Below are positions 8,582-17,304 of a stretch of DNA of 64,000 nt, piece after piece. The stretch spans positions 62,001 to 126,000 of the forward strand of contig NZ_JACEHH010000016.1 in the NCBI RefSeq assembly GCF_014154935.1. The letters run 5' to 3'. The notes below the pieces were generated by a model. It worked only from the letters and a program-made list of their open reading frames with translations, ran no database searches and had not been told where the DNA came from. The stretch's first letter is position 1. The number at the start of each line of letters is the position of its first letter. This DNA comes from Stieleria mannarensis. GTDB lineage: Bacteria > Planctomycetota > Planctomycetia > Pirellulales > Pirellulaceae. Position numbers and translations under genes: made by a program.

Positions 8582-10342
8582 TTACGGCCGCAGCCCGGCT
8601 TGGTCGGCGGCGTCTTCCAGGAAGTAGTTGATGTCGGCGTGCTTGTCGGCGTGCAGGACTTCGTAGGCGTGGGCGGCGCTGCGGGCGTGATAGAGTTGTT
8701 CGACCAGGTTGGCGTCACGTGTGATCGCGGTCGCGAAAGCGGAGAGCACTTGCAGGTGGCGACTGCGTTCCATTTCCGGCGTTGCCAGCAGCAGGACGGC
8801 GTGGACGCGGCGGTCGTCAAAGGTGTCGAATTGCAATCCTTCGGCACTGAGTCCCAGGACGCCACGAATCTCGTCGCCCTCTCCGTCGTCCAGGATCGCG
8901 TGCGGGATCATCAACCCTTGGCCCAAATAGGTTGACAGCTCGGCATCACGGGCCAGCACCCGCGCGACAAACTCCTCCTGTGGAATTTGCATCTTGGAGG
9001 TCGCGTACAGTTGCGACGCCAATTGTCGGATCGTGCCTTCGCGATCGCTTCCGGACAGCCCCACGGTGATGCGATGCTCTTGCAGGAAGTCCAGCAGCCG
9101 TGGGCGGTCCTTGTGGTCTTCGTCGGCCCGCGACAAGGCGAACCGTGTCGCGCTGGGGCCGAGCAACTGGTTGATCGCCAATGCGGACAATCCGACCGTG
9201 TTGACGATCGTTCGGACCTCCTCGCTGAAACCGGATTCCTCGCCCGAGACCAGCAGGATCAATCCGACCGCGACGCCGCCGTGAGGCAGCAGCGCGATGC
9301 CCAGGTAGCCGCGGACGTTGGCCGTCACGCCGGCCAGGGACATGGCCGAAAACGCGCTGATGCATTTCCCCATCAGGCGGGCAAAGAAATACAGTCCGAC
9401 CAGTGCCGCGGCGCTGGGGACAAGGCCGAAATCCAATCGCATGCCGGCAAAGGTGTAGAACAACGCGAACAACGCGCCACCGATGGTTTGCAAATAAGCT
9501 TCGCCCGAACGAACCAGATCGTGTTGGAAATTCGTCAGCACGATGCCCGCAAAGGTGCACGCAAGGATCCCGCCGGAGGTGCCGAAACCAGCGGCAAAGC
9601 CCCACGAACCGAGCACCGCGGCAACGATCGTCGGTCCCAGAAACGCGGGGCTGACGATGGTCCGCGTTAACGCGATCGCGATCAGGGCGCAGCCGCCGCC
9701 GATCGCCAGCGTGATGCCGAATTGAACGACCACGCTTTGCAGTGCATCAGACCATCCGGATTGGGCGCCCAAGAAGGTCGTGATGAACACAAACACGGCA
9801 ACGGCGACCATGTCGATCAAGCCGATCGCCGCCAGCAAGGTGCGTGTCAAAATGCCCCGCGCCCGAGCTTCCTGGATCACCAAAACCGTCGTCCCCGGAG
9901 CCCCCGCGATCGCGATCGCCGCCAGCAACAACGCGGCCTGGGTTGTCATCGAATCGCCGCCGGGCAGCAGCGGCCCGGCAAAATAAAGCAGCGCGCCGAC
10001 CAGCACCGGTGTCACCAACGTTTCGCCCAGCAATAACAGCCCGATGCGTTTTCCGGTGTTCCGCAGACTGGCGAAATACAGCGTCGCACCCACGGTGAAC
10101 GCGATGAATCCGAGCACGAAGTGCATGTAGGGCAGGAACCGGTCCAGGCATTTCGGATCCACGTCGGTGTTCATGCCGGGCAGGGCAAGCCAGCGCAGCA
10201 GGATGCCCGTCGCGATCCAGCCGGTCACCTTGGGCATGCGGAGTAGCGCGAAAAGTTCGCCGCCGACGATCCCGGTCACCAGCACCGTCGCCATGTTCAG
10301 CAGCGGATCTTCCAGGTGAAGATTAACGGAGTTGTGCAACAA
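8582..10342 (-). CDS. Kef/CPA2-type cation:proton antiporter fused to PTS EIIA domain
   Basis: Membrane antiporter of 586 residues. The first 400 or so residues form about a dozen hydrophobic segments with the CPA2 pattern (MATVLVTGIVGGEL, KVTGWIATGILL, GIALLPHGGVAVGL). The C-terminal part, about residues 425-570, is a PTS EIIA type-2 domain (fructose/nitrogen-PTS class) with the phospho-acceptor context GLMIPHAIL, His at about residue 481. Known members use EIIA-like or regulatory domains to gate cation exchange, but the partner here is unknown and no EI or HPr gene is nearby. The start is TTG at 10342; ATG 10294 is an alternative. It converges on the FAD gene. Confidence 0.85.
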   Translation of the reverse strand: MLHNSVNLHLEDPLLNMATVLVTGIVGGELFALLRMPKVTGWIATGILLRWLALPGMNTDVDPKCLDRFLPYMHFVLGFIAFTVGATLYFASLRNTGKRIGLLLLGETLVTPVLVGALLYFAGPLLPGGDSMTTQAALLLAAIAIAGAPGTTVLVIQEARARGILTRTLLAAIGLIDMVAVAVFVFITTFLGAQSGWSDALQSVVVQFGITLAIGGGCALIAIALTRTIVSPAFLGPTIVAAVLGSWGFAAGFGTSGGILACTFAGIVLTNFQHDLVRSGEAYLQTIGGALFALFYTFAGMRLDFGLVPSAAALVGLYFFARLMGKCISAFSAMSLAGVTANVRGYLGIALLPHGGVAVGLILLVSGEESGFSEEVRTIVNTVGLSALAINQLLGPSATRFALSRADEDHKDRPRLLDFLQEHRITVGLSGSDREGTIRQLASQLYATSKMQIPQEEFVARVLARDAELSTYLGQGLMIPHAILDDGEGDEIRGVLGLSAEGLQFDTFDDRRVHAVLLLATPEMERSRHLQVLSAFATAITRDANLVEQLYHARSAAHAYEVLHADKHADINYFLEDAADQAGLRP

Positions 10343-10710
10343 TGGTGCGGTCCTCGCCGATCAAGCCAACTAACGATGTGACACAGGTTGGTCACCCCCG
10401 GCCGGTGGCGGATCCCCCGCCCACCGGTTGGTTCCGCCCCGATGCGCCCCCTGCGGTGTTGAGTGCGTCCCCGAAGTCCGGTGAGCCCCCAATGTAAGGC
10501 CTTCACCGGCCAGCGGATACCTCAGCGCGCGGCACCTCCTCGACCGAGTGGCTACGATGAACGCTTTGGCCCCGATGCGATGTCAGCGTTACGTTTTTCC
10601 CGTGGGACGTCGATTCGATTGCTGCAGGGTTGGGCAACCGATTTAGATTCTCTCCCACTGGAAGAGACCGCGTTTGCGCAGCAAGCAAACGCCAGAGAGG
10701 GCTCAGGTCG

Positions 10711-10797
10711 CGAAAGCCTTGGCGGCTTCCGCTACGGGGCGAAAGCCTTGGCGGCTTCCGCTATGGGGCGAAAGCCTTGGCGGCTTCCGCTATGGGG
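10711..10797. repeat. R1 half-units in 29-bp tandem array (3 copies)
   Basis: Three copies of CGAAAGCCTTGGCGGCTTCC-GCTAC/T separated by GGGG, period 29 bp (10711, 10740, 10769). Unlike other R1 sites the units are head-to-tail instead of inverted. The array lies in the 10343-10865 spacer, in which I see no gene. It is read through by a frame that falsely extends the downstream acetyltransferase. Confidence 0.9.
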
Positions 10798-10865
10798 CGG
10801 AACAGATCATTGAATTACGGCTCAGTGAAAACATCGGGCCGACGAGAGTCTGGAGGAATCATCGC

Positions 10866-11450
10866 GTGGCTTTGATCATCAAGCCGACCGAGCGGCGGGA
10901 GATCGAAGCGATCTTTGCGCTGCGGCACGACCCCGACGTGCTGTTGCACCAGTATCGCCCCCGCCGCAACGAGACTCCCGAATCGTTTGCCCGCAAGCTG
11001 GAAGCCCCGCCCAATCCGCTCGGCATGTCGTTTCGCTGCACGTCGATTTTGGTCGACGATGTTTTGGTCGGACACGTGATGCAGCATTTCGGTCCCGCCC
11101 CGGACCCCAGGCTCAACGCGTGTGAATGTGGCTGGAATCTCGCCAAGTCTCACTGGGGACAGGGCATCATGACGGAAGCACTGACCCTGTTATTCGCCCA
11201 GCTGTTTGAAGAAGATCCCAAGCTGTTGATCTTCGCCTCGTGCTTTACATCGAATCAGCGAAGTCGTCGGGTGATCGAAAAGCTAGGGTTCCGCCGAGAT
11301 CAAATGCACTGGTTCGTCTGGTTGACCCATTTCGTCCGCAGTCGCGGGCGGCGGATCGAGCAGTTTCGATTGGATCGGAGGGGATATCGGTTGGCGCAGG
11401 CGCATCTGGCCGCGGTTGAATCGTTGGAGCGGGAGTCGGCTTCGGATTAA
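10866..11450 (+). CDS. GNAT-family N-acetyltransferase
   Basis: 194 residues from GTG 10866, preceded by GGAGG about 10 bases upstream. The longer frame back to 10674 is only translation of the tandem repeat array. The sequence fits ribosomal-protein/amino-acid type GNATs of the RimJ/RimL group: EIEAIFALRHDPDVLLHQ at the N-terminus, GHVMQHFGPAPDPR, the acetyl-CoA region NLAKSHWGQGIMTEALTLL, and the typical end ASCFTSNQRSRRVIEKLGF. The acceptor substrate cannot be told from sequence. It is a single gene between repeats and the rpsA terminator. Confidence 0.85.
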   Translation: MALIIKPTERREIEAIFALRHDPDVLLHQYRPRRNETPESFARKLEAPPNPLGMSFRCTSILVDDVLVGHVMQHFGPAPDPRLNACECGWNLAKSHWGQGIMTEALTLLFAQLFEEDPKLLIFASCFTSNQRSRRVIEKLGFRRDQMHWFVWLTHFVRSRGRRIEQFRLDRRGYRLAQAHLAAVESLERESASD

Positions 11451-11600
11451 CCCACCGATGGCAATGCGTACCCAGGGATGTCACTCAGCCAAGGATCCGA
11501 GAGGGCAACCGGCCATCGATGGGAGTCAGGCGAGGGAGGGCAGAATGATGTGGGGAGCGGAATTTGGCGGAGGTCGGCCACTGCGTTTGGACTGCGCAAT

Positions 11601-11634
11601 AAAAAAACGGAGCCGAGTTGGTCGGCTCCGTTTT
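11601..11634 (-). terminator. Intrinsic terminator of rpsA
   Basis: On the minus strand AACGGAGCCGA-CCAAC-TCGGCTCCGTT forms an 11-bp stem followed by seven T. It lies about 50 bp beyond the rpsA stop. The other strand has only TTTT after the stem, so it may also act weakly on the convergent acetyltransferase transcript. A lone GGCAGAATGAT (R8) unit lies at 11539-11549. Confidence 0.9.
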
Positions 11635-11684
11635 CGTCGTTGGTGATTTCCAGGGCGCGTGGCGTTTCCTGTCGGTGTCGGTGA

Positions 11685-13478
11685 TCAGCCGCCGGTCGGG
11701 AACAGCGGGCCTTCGCCGCTTCCCAGGCCACCCTTCAGGTCGCCCTCTTGGGCGGGCATGCTGCCGGCTTCGGCGGCCTCGGCTTCCGCCGCGGCACGTT
11801 CTTGCTCTTCGCCCCAGTCGACTCGTTTGAGCGACAGGCCGATCTTTCGCTCGTCGGTGTCGACACGCAGCACCTTGACCTCGATCTCGTCGCCAACCTT
11901 GACGACTTCTTCCGGGTTTTCGACCTTGTGCTCGGCCAGTTCGCTGATGTGCAGCAAGCCTTCCAAGCCGTCTTCCAAGCCGATGAAGACACCGAAGTTG
12001 GTGATCTTGGTGACGTTGCCCTTGACCAGTTGGCCGGGCTGGTACTTGTCCGGAATGTCGCCATCCCAGGGATCGTTATCGAGTTGTTTCAGACCCAGTG
12101 CGATACGGCGACGTTGTTCGTCGACGCTCAACACGCGGCACTGCAACTCTTGGCCTTTCTCCAGCAATTCGCTGGGGTGACCGATCTTGCGAGTCCAGGA
12201 CATGTCGCTGACGTGCAGCAGGCCGTCGATGCCTTCTTCCAGCTCGATGAACGCACCGTAGTTGGTCAGGTTGCGAACCTTTCCGGTCACGTCGGTGCCC
12301 TCGGGGTAACGCTCCAGCACGTCGTCCCACGGGTTCTTTTGGGTCTGCTTCATGCCCAGCGACAGTTGCTGGCCTTCGGGGTCGACGCCCAGGATCTTGA
12401 CCTGGATCTTGTCGCCGATGTTGACCAATTCGCTGGGGTGATTGACCCGCTTGGTCCAGCTCATTTCGCTGATGTGCACCAGGCCTTCGATGCCCGGTTC
12501 CAGTTTGACGAACGCACCGTAGCTCATCACGTTGACGACTTCGCCATCGTGGTTGGAATCCACCGGGTACTTCTCTTCGATGTTTTCCCACGGGTTGCGG
12601 TCTTTTTGCTTCAAACCGAGCGCGATCTTTTGCTTTTCGCGATCGATGTGCAGCACCTTGACTTCGATTTCCTGGTCGATCGAAACCATTTCGGTCGGGT
12701 GCGAGATGCGTTCCCAAGCCATGTCGGTGATGTGCAGCAGGCCGTCGATACCGCCCAGGTCCACGAAGGCACCGAAGTCGGCGATGTTCTTGACGATCCC
12801 CTTGCGGATCTGTCCGACCTCGAGTTCCTGCATCAGGTACGCGCGGTCTTCTTCGCGTTGGTTTTCGATCAGCGAGCGTCGGCTGATGACGATGTTGCGG
12901 CGGGTGTCGTCGATCTTCAAGACTTCGGCTTGGATCACGCGGCCGATGAAATCGCCGATGTCGCCGGGGCGTCGGATATCGACTTGGCTGCCCGGCAGGA
13001 AGACGTTGACGCCGATGTCGACCAGCAAACCGCCTTTGATCTTGCGGATCACGGTACCGGTGACGACCTGGCCTTCGCCGATCTTCTTGATGATGTGTTC
13101 CCACTCGATGATCTTTTCCGCTTTGCTCTTGCTCAGCGCGATCATTCCGTAGGGGTCGTCGGCGGCCCCGTAGTTGTCTTCCATTTCCTCGATGAGGACC
13201 TGGACGGTGTCACCGACGGAGGGTTTGGTTTCGTCGGGGCCCCATTCGTTCAGGTTGACCGTGCCTTCGCTTTTAAAGCCGACATCGATCAGAGCCCATT
13301 CATCGTTGATTTCAACGATTTTGCCGTCAACGATCCGCCCTTGGGCGTACTCTTGCTGCTCGGCGTGCTGCAGGAAATCGAGCAGCCAATCCTCCGTCTC
13401 CTCCTCTGGCGCCATGACGGCCAGATCGTTGAGCATGTCATCGTCTTCGAGGGAACGGATCAGATTGCGGTTGACCAT
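11685..13478 (-). CDS. rpsA: 30S ribosomal protein S1, six S1 domains
   Basis: RNA-binding ribosomal protein that helps recruit mRNA. From ATG 13478 (MVNRNLIRSLEDDD) it is 597 residues; 34 further in-frame codons upstream look unrelated. Six S1/OB repeats are visible: a divergent first one (GRIVDGKIVEINDEWALIDV), a second (GTVIRKIKGGLLVDIGV), then four strong repeats with motifs such as NIADFGAFVDLGGIDGLLHI, VMSYGAFVKLEPGIEGLVHI, NLTNYGAFIELEEGIDGLLH and KITNFGVFIGLEDGLEGLLH. The tail is rich in A and E, then G. No clear Shine-Dalgarno precedes the ATG, as is also known for enteric rpsA. Confidence 0.95.
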   Translation of the reverse strand: MVNRNLIRSLEDDDMLNDLAVMAPEEETEDWLLDFLQHAEQQEYAQGRIVDGKIVEINDEWALIDVGFKSEGTVNLNEWGPDETKPSVGDTVQVLIEEMEDNYGAADDPYGMIALSKSKAEKIIEWEHIIKKIGEGQVVTGTVIRKIKGGLLVDIGVNVFLPGSQVDIRRPGDIGDFIGRVIQAEVLKIDDTRRNIVISRRSLIENQREEDRAYLMQELEVGQIRKGIVKNIADFGAFVDLGGIDGLLHITDMAWERISHPTEMVSIDQEIEVKVLHIDREKQKIALGLKQKDRNPWENIEEKYPVDSNHDGEVVNVMSYGAFVKLEPGIEGLVHISEMSWTKRVNHPSELVNIGDKIQVKILGVDPEGQQLSLGMKQTQKNPWDDVLERYPEGTDVTGKVRNLTNYGAFIELEEGIDGLLHVSDMSWTRKIGHPSELLEKGQELQCRVLSVDEQRRRIALGLKQLDNDPWDGDIPDKYQPGQLVKGNVTKITNFGVFIGLEDGLEGLLHISELAEHKVENPEEVVKVGDEIEVKVLRVDTDERKIGLSLKRVDWGEEQERAAAEAEAAEAGSMPAQEGDLKGGLGSGEGPLFPTGG

Positions 13479-13900
13479 GAATTTTTCCGATTCGGAATCT
13501 GTTGATGAGTCCAGAAAATGCCGGCGAGCCGAACCAGCGGGTTCGACCGGGAGATGCGGCGACACATGACGCCACGACAAAAGAGGCTTCTGCCGTCAAA
13601 CGTCCCGCGGATTCAGGGGCGGTCTGGAGTTCGCGGCGACAGATTCGTGGGTTGGAGGAATGAATTGAGATCCGCTGCCGACGCCGCCCCGGTTGTGGTG
13701 GAAGGTCGCGGCGAACACTGGCAAAATGGCGGTCGGATTCAATCAATTCGATCCGACCAGGTGCATCCCGCCAGGCGCAGGGTCGGGCAACATGCCCGAA
13801 AAATCGTAGCGGGGAAGCCTACCAGACCCCGAGGACCCCCACAACAGCATTTTTCGGTATTCGCCGATCGTTGCATCCCGACCAGCTCGCTCCAGCCCGA
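13479..13900. other. Spacer upstream of rpsA, nothing identified
   Basis: About 420 bp between rpsA and the next minus-strand gene. It should hold the rpsA promoter and leader. I see no convincing gene, repeat or RNA element; the plus-strand frames here lack family resemblance. Confidence 0.6.
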
Positions 13901-15004
13901 TCAGCCCTCGGCGATATCCACGAACACCTTCAAGGCGTCCTTGTCCTCGACCAGCAACCGCATCATCTCCTGGTAGTTGTCCATTCCGTCGACCGGGTGG
14001 GTCAGGATTTTGTCCAACACGCCGGGGAACATCATGTCGCCCAACGCCAAGTCTCGGATGCCACTCTCGAAGTGCGTGCGGTTGGCGTTGACGCTGCCCA
14101 ACAGCAATTTGTTGCCCAGCACCCAGTTCAAATTCACGCTGTCAGAAGGAATTTCGATGTTTTCGTCGCCGCCAGTGATGCTGGTCCAAACCACCACGCC
14201 GTTGTGCCCGACGTGTTGCATCGCTTGGAACGCCAGCTTGCTGCTGCCGGTCGCGTCGACGATCAAATCCGGCTTGCCCGTTTGGGCGACCAGTTCGTCC
14301 AACGACGTTTCGCGGGTGCTGACGTAGTTGGCCTCCATCCCCATGACGATTTCGCTTTTCAGGTTCGGAGCTTCCCCGCGTGCCAGCGTGTAGACGTCCA
14401 GCCCACGGAGCTTGAGGATCAGTGTGGTCAGCAATCCGATTTGCCCCGACCCGAGCACGTAGGCCAAGTGTGGCCGCCAGACCTTCATCCGGTGCTGGGC
14501 CTCGTAGGCCTGTTGGACCGCCTTGGCCGCACAACTCATCGGTTCTTGCAACACGTGCAAATGCTTCAGCCCCTCGGGGACCCGGACAATGTACTCCTCT
14601 TCGTCGGCAAACTTTTCCGTCATGAAGCCGTGGCGCAGGTTGATACCGCGCTCGTAGTACGTCTCCTCGCTGGTCATGTCGTTGGTCCCGATCACGTCAT
14701 AGATCGATCCGCCCGGTCGACGGACCGTCGCGGTGACGTAGTCGCCCGGTTTGACGCGGCGGACGTTGGGGCCAACGGCTTCGACGATGCCGAACGACTC
14801 GTGGCCGATCACCAGGAAATCATCTCCCTGGGGCGCGTTGCCGTACAGCGCCTCGTTGATCTCGCGGTCGGTCGCGTCCACGCCGACTTTCAGGGTTTTC
14901 ACCAGCACCCCTTTGCCATCGGGGAACTGATCCAACGACGGCTCTTCGATTTCGGTCAGGTGAACGCTATTGGGAGTGCCCGGGGTAACCGCGACAGCTT
15001 TCAT
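13901..15004 (-). CDS. Glucose 1-dehydrogenase-like MDR oxidoreductase
   Basis: Zinc-type medium-chain dehydrogenase of 367 residues resembling archaeal/haloarchaeal glucose dehydrogenases (GroES-like N-terminal domain, NAD(P)-binding domain, Glu_dehyd_C-type C-terminus). Visible are GVDATDREI with a likely catalytic zinc ligand Asp, [17 protein letters not shown] with the His ligand, VLQEPMSCA with the conserved Glu, and the nucleotide motif [10 protein letters not shown]. The structural zinc lobe that usually carries clustered Cys is replaced by [16 protein letters not shown] with none. It may oxidise glucose or another aldose; the substrate is inferred only from family. It appears monocistronic. 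Confidence 0.8.
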   Translation of the reverse strand: MKAVAVTPGTPNSVHLTEIEEPSLDQFPDGKGVLVKTLKVGVDATDREINEALYGNAPQGDDFLVIGHESFGIVEAVGPNVRRVKPGDYVTATVRRPGGSIYDVIGTNDMTSEETYYERGINLRHGFMTEKFADEEEYIVRVPEGLKHLHVLQEPMSCAAKAVQQAYEAQHRMKVWRPHLAYVLGSGQIGLLTTLILKLRGLDVYTLARGEAPNLKSEIVMGMEANYVSTRETSLDELVAQTGKPDLIVDATGSSKLAFQAMQHVGHNGVVVWTSITGGDENIEIPSDSVNLNWVLGNKLLLGSVNANRTHFESGIRDLALGDMMFPGVLDKILTHPVDGMDNYQEMMRLLVEDKDALKVFVDIAEG

Positions 15005-15640
15005 CGGTATCTACGTAGGTCAAAGGGGGGGAGAGGCGTGGAGCGGGGAGCTTCAACGCCGAGGACCCGATGGCCCCCGGCGGACGCGAAATCGTAGCAA
15101 TCGGACGCGGCGGCGGTCAGGGGGCGCGATCGCTTCTTCCGCCCTCTCGCCCCCGTTCCAAGGCCACCGTGCCCAGGCTCCGGCCTGGGAACGCGATTCC
15201 CGTGACGGCCTGCTGATTGAATCAGCCGCCACGCACTAGCGTGCGGTTCCTCCGCCAATCGCCGTGGAAGCATATAAACCGTGAGCTAGCGCTCATCGGG
15301 TAATGAATAATCCGGGCTAGCGCCCATCGGATGATCGCTAACTTGTTCACTTCGACGAAACTAACAGGCCCGTGTGGTCTATGTCACGACCAGCCGCCAG
15401 AGCGGTTGGTTCTGCTGGTCCCCCCCATCATGCTTTCTGGGGTGTCAGCTGGGTTAACCGGCGCCGATTCGTCGCAGCCGGACGGGCGCAACTGTCTTAG
15501 CGGGGGTGAAATTGCCGCTGCCCCGTTCCAGCGGGGAATCTGGCGTTCTTTTTAAACAACGATGGTTGTCAAAAAAGGTCGGTGCTGCAACAGTAGGGGT
15601 GTCGTCTTTCTCGTTCCAGATTCCCCTTTCAGGCCGTGCG
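15005..15640. repeat. Gene-free spacer with several small hairpin repeats
   Basis: Contains CCCAGGC-TCCG-GCCTGGG (about 15170-15190), CACGC-ACTA-GCGTG (about 15230-15245), then two adjacent related units, GAGC-TAGC-GCTC-ATCGG (15283-15300) and GGGC-TAGC-GCCC-ATCGG (15314-15330). The last two share loop and flank but differ by compensatory stem bases. No gene is seen. The promoter of the sufR-like gene should lie near 15550-15640. Confidence 0.6.
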
Positions 15641-16339
15641 ATGAAACCTGAGCCGTCACCGGAAAGCGGGCCGATCCGCTCGGTCGATCGCGAATTGTTG
15701 CTGGCGATGCGCAGCGGCGAGCTGTACGGGATTGGGGAGCTGACCGAGGAGTTGAGCGTCACCGCGACGGCGGTCCGCCAGCGGATCGAGCGATTGCTCG
15801 GCCGCGGGATGATCGATCGCGAGAAAGTCGTGGCCGGTCGCGGCCGTCCCACGTACCGATACCGAATCACCGAACAAGGCAAGCGGATCACGGCAGCCGA
15901 TTCGACCGAGTTGGCCGAAGCGATGTGGCAGGAATTACTGTCGATCGAAGACCCCGAGCTGCGAACTCGGATGCTCCGCAGCGTGGCGACGCGGTTGGGT
16001 CGCGAGTATGCGGCGCAGTTGGATGAAACGGCGCCGCTAGAAGAACGCATGCGAGTGCTGTCGCGGTTGTTGAAATCGCGGCGGGTCGTCAGCGATGTGA
16101 TTTCGGCGGGTGAGTTGCCGGTTTTGGACATCAACGCATGTCCTTATCCGACGCTGGCCGATGGCAGCCAGGACCATTCGATGTGCCGGCTTGAGGAGCA
16201 AGTGCTATCGGAGGCACTCGGCAAACCGGTTCAATTGAGCCAATGCCGGCTCGATGGCGATTCCTGTTGCCAGTTTTCTCCGGCAGAGACATCGCCGGCA
16301 AGTTCGTCTGCCGACGGCACGACCGCCGATGTCGACTGA
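15641..16339 (+). CDS. sufR: SufR-like Fe-S cluster-sensing transcriptional regulator
   Basis: 232 residues from ATG 15641. The N-terminal winged-helix region (LLLAMRSGELYGIGELTEEL, then SVTATAVRQRIERLLGRG and the wing GRGRPTYRYRIT) is DeoR/ArsR-like. The C-terminal region has cysteines at about 167, 182, 202 and 209/210 in an arrangement like the [4Fe-4S] ligands of SufR. Known SufR proteins repress suf genes when they hold a cluster. Position immediately upstream of sufC, 51 bp away and on the same strand, supports autoregulation of this operon. The earlier in-frame start at 15506 lacks family resemblance. Confidence rests on the combination of HTH, Cys pattern and context. Confidence 0.85.
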   Translation: MKPEPSPESGPIRSVDRELLLAMRSGELYGIGELTEELSVTATAVRQRIERLLGRGMIDREKVVAGRGRPTYRYRITEQGKRITAADSTELAEAMWQELLSIEDPELRTRMLRSVATRLGREYAAQLDETAPLEERMRVLSRLLKSRRVVSDVISAGELPVLDINACPYPTLADGSQDHSMCRLEEQVLSEALGKPVQLSQCRLDGDSCCQFSPAETSPASSSADGTTADVD

Positions 16340-16390
16340 CACGACGGAACGATCAAACACCTTTTTACACCCACCATTGCAACCATAGAA

Positions 16391-17215
16391 ATGACTCACG
16401 TTCTGAAAATTGAAGACCTTCACGTGTCGGTCGGCGACAAGCCGATTCTCCGGGGCGTCAACTTGACCATCAACCACGGCGAAACACACGCCCTGATGGG
16501 CCCCAACGGCAGTGGCAAGAGCACCTTGGGGTTGGCGATCATGGGCCACCCCGGTTACGAGGTTACCTCCGGTTCGATCACACTGGACGGCAAGGACGTG
16601 TTGGAGATGGGCCCGGACGAGCGAGCTCGCGCGGGCATCTTCATGGCATTCCAACGACCGATGGCGATCCCCGGCGTGAAGATGGCGGATTTCTTGCGTC
16701 ACGCGACCACCAATGTCCGGCGTCCGGACCGCAAGGAAGGGGAGGAGCTGATTCCGATGCGTGAGTTCCGCAAGGAGCTTCGCGAGAAAATGGAACACCT
16801 GCGGATGGACAGCGAGTTCGCCCGACGTTACGTCAACGATGGGTTCTCCGGCGGCGAAATGAAACGTGCCGAGATCCTGCAATTGGCGATGTTGCAACCC
16901 AAGTTTGCCGTGTTGGATGAAACCGATTCGGGGCTCGATGCCGACGCCGTCCGATTGGCCAGTGAGTCGATCGCGGACATCGGCCACCAAAAAATGGGGC
17001 TGCTGATCATCACCCACCACGACAAATTGCTCGAGCACAATCCGCCGGAATTCACCCACGTCATGCTGGGCGGACGGCTGGTCGAAACCGGCGGCAAAGA
17101 GCTTGCCGTCGAACTGCACCAACACGGTTATGACCGCATCCGAAAAGCCTATCCGGATGCCGAAGCATTGAACCAAAAACTGCTTGCCGAAGACGCCGAA
17201 GAAGCACTGGCGTAA
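16391..17215 (+). CDS. sufC: Fe-S assembly ATPase SufC
   Basis: ABC-type ATPase of the SufBCD scaffold for Fe-S cluster assembly, cytoplasmic. The 274 residues carry Walker A GPNGSGKST (37-45), signature FSGGEMKR (about 153), Walker B FAVLDETDSGLD and the switch His in IITHHDKLL. The SufC-specific stretch MGPDERARAGIFMAFQRP is present. It sits between the sufR-like gene and sufB, forming the start of the operon. Confidence 0.97.
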   Translation: MTHVLKIEDLHVSVGDKPILRGVNLTINHGETHALMGPNGSGKSTLGLAIMGHPGYEVTSGSITLDGKDVLEMGPDERARAGIFMAFQRPMAIPGVKMADFLRHATTNVRRPDRKEGEELIPMREFRKELREKMEHLRMDSEFARRYVNDGFSGGEMKRAEILQLAMLQPKFAVLDETDSGLDADAVRLASESIADIGHQKMGLLIITHHDKLLEHNPPEFTHVMLGGRLVETGGKELAVELHQHGYDRIRKAYPDAEALNQKLLAEDAEEALA

Positions 17216-17304
17216 CGCCCTCGGCAACAAAGGCCTGGGCAACGAATGCCCTGGCAAACTGAAACTCACGAATCATCCCCATCTCCGTTTTGGAGTTCAC
17301 CGAT

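Noticed and set aside
8448-8627. Short protein gene in R10 (MTHGTKATE...)
   Set aside because: A counterpart frame exists in the second repeat copy, but substitutions are as often non-synonymous as synonymous and there is no ribosome-binding site; treated as repeat.
10711-10797. Possible short CRISPR array
   Set aside because: Units are separated by only GGGG, with no spacers, no cas genes, and the same unit appears elsewhere as inverted pairs.
11748-13505. 585-codon plus-strand open frame opposite rpsA
   Set aside because: It is the antisense of S1 repeats and its own repeats (VGDVQQAVD and similar) mirror the S1 domains; high GC and biased codon use keep the antisense frame open.
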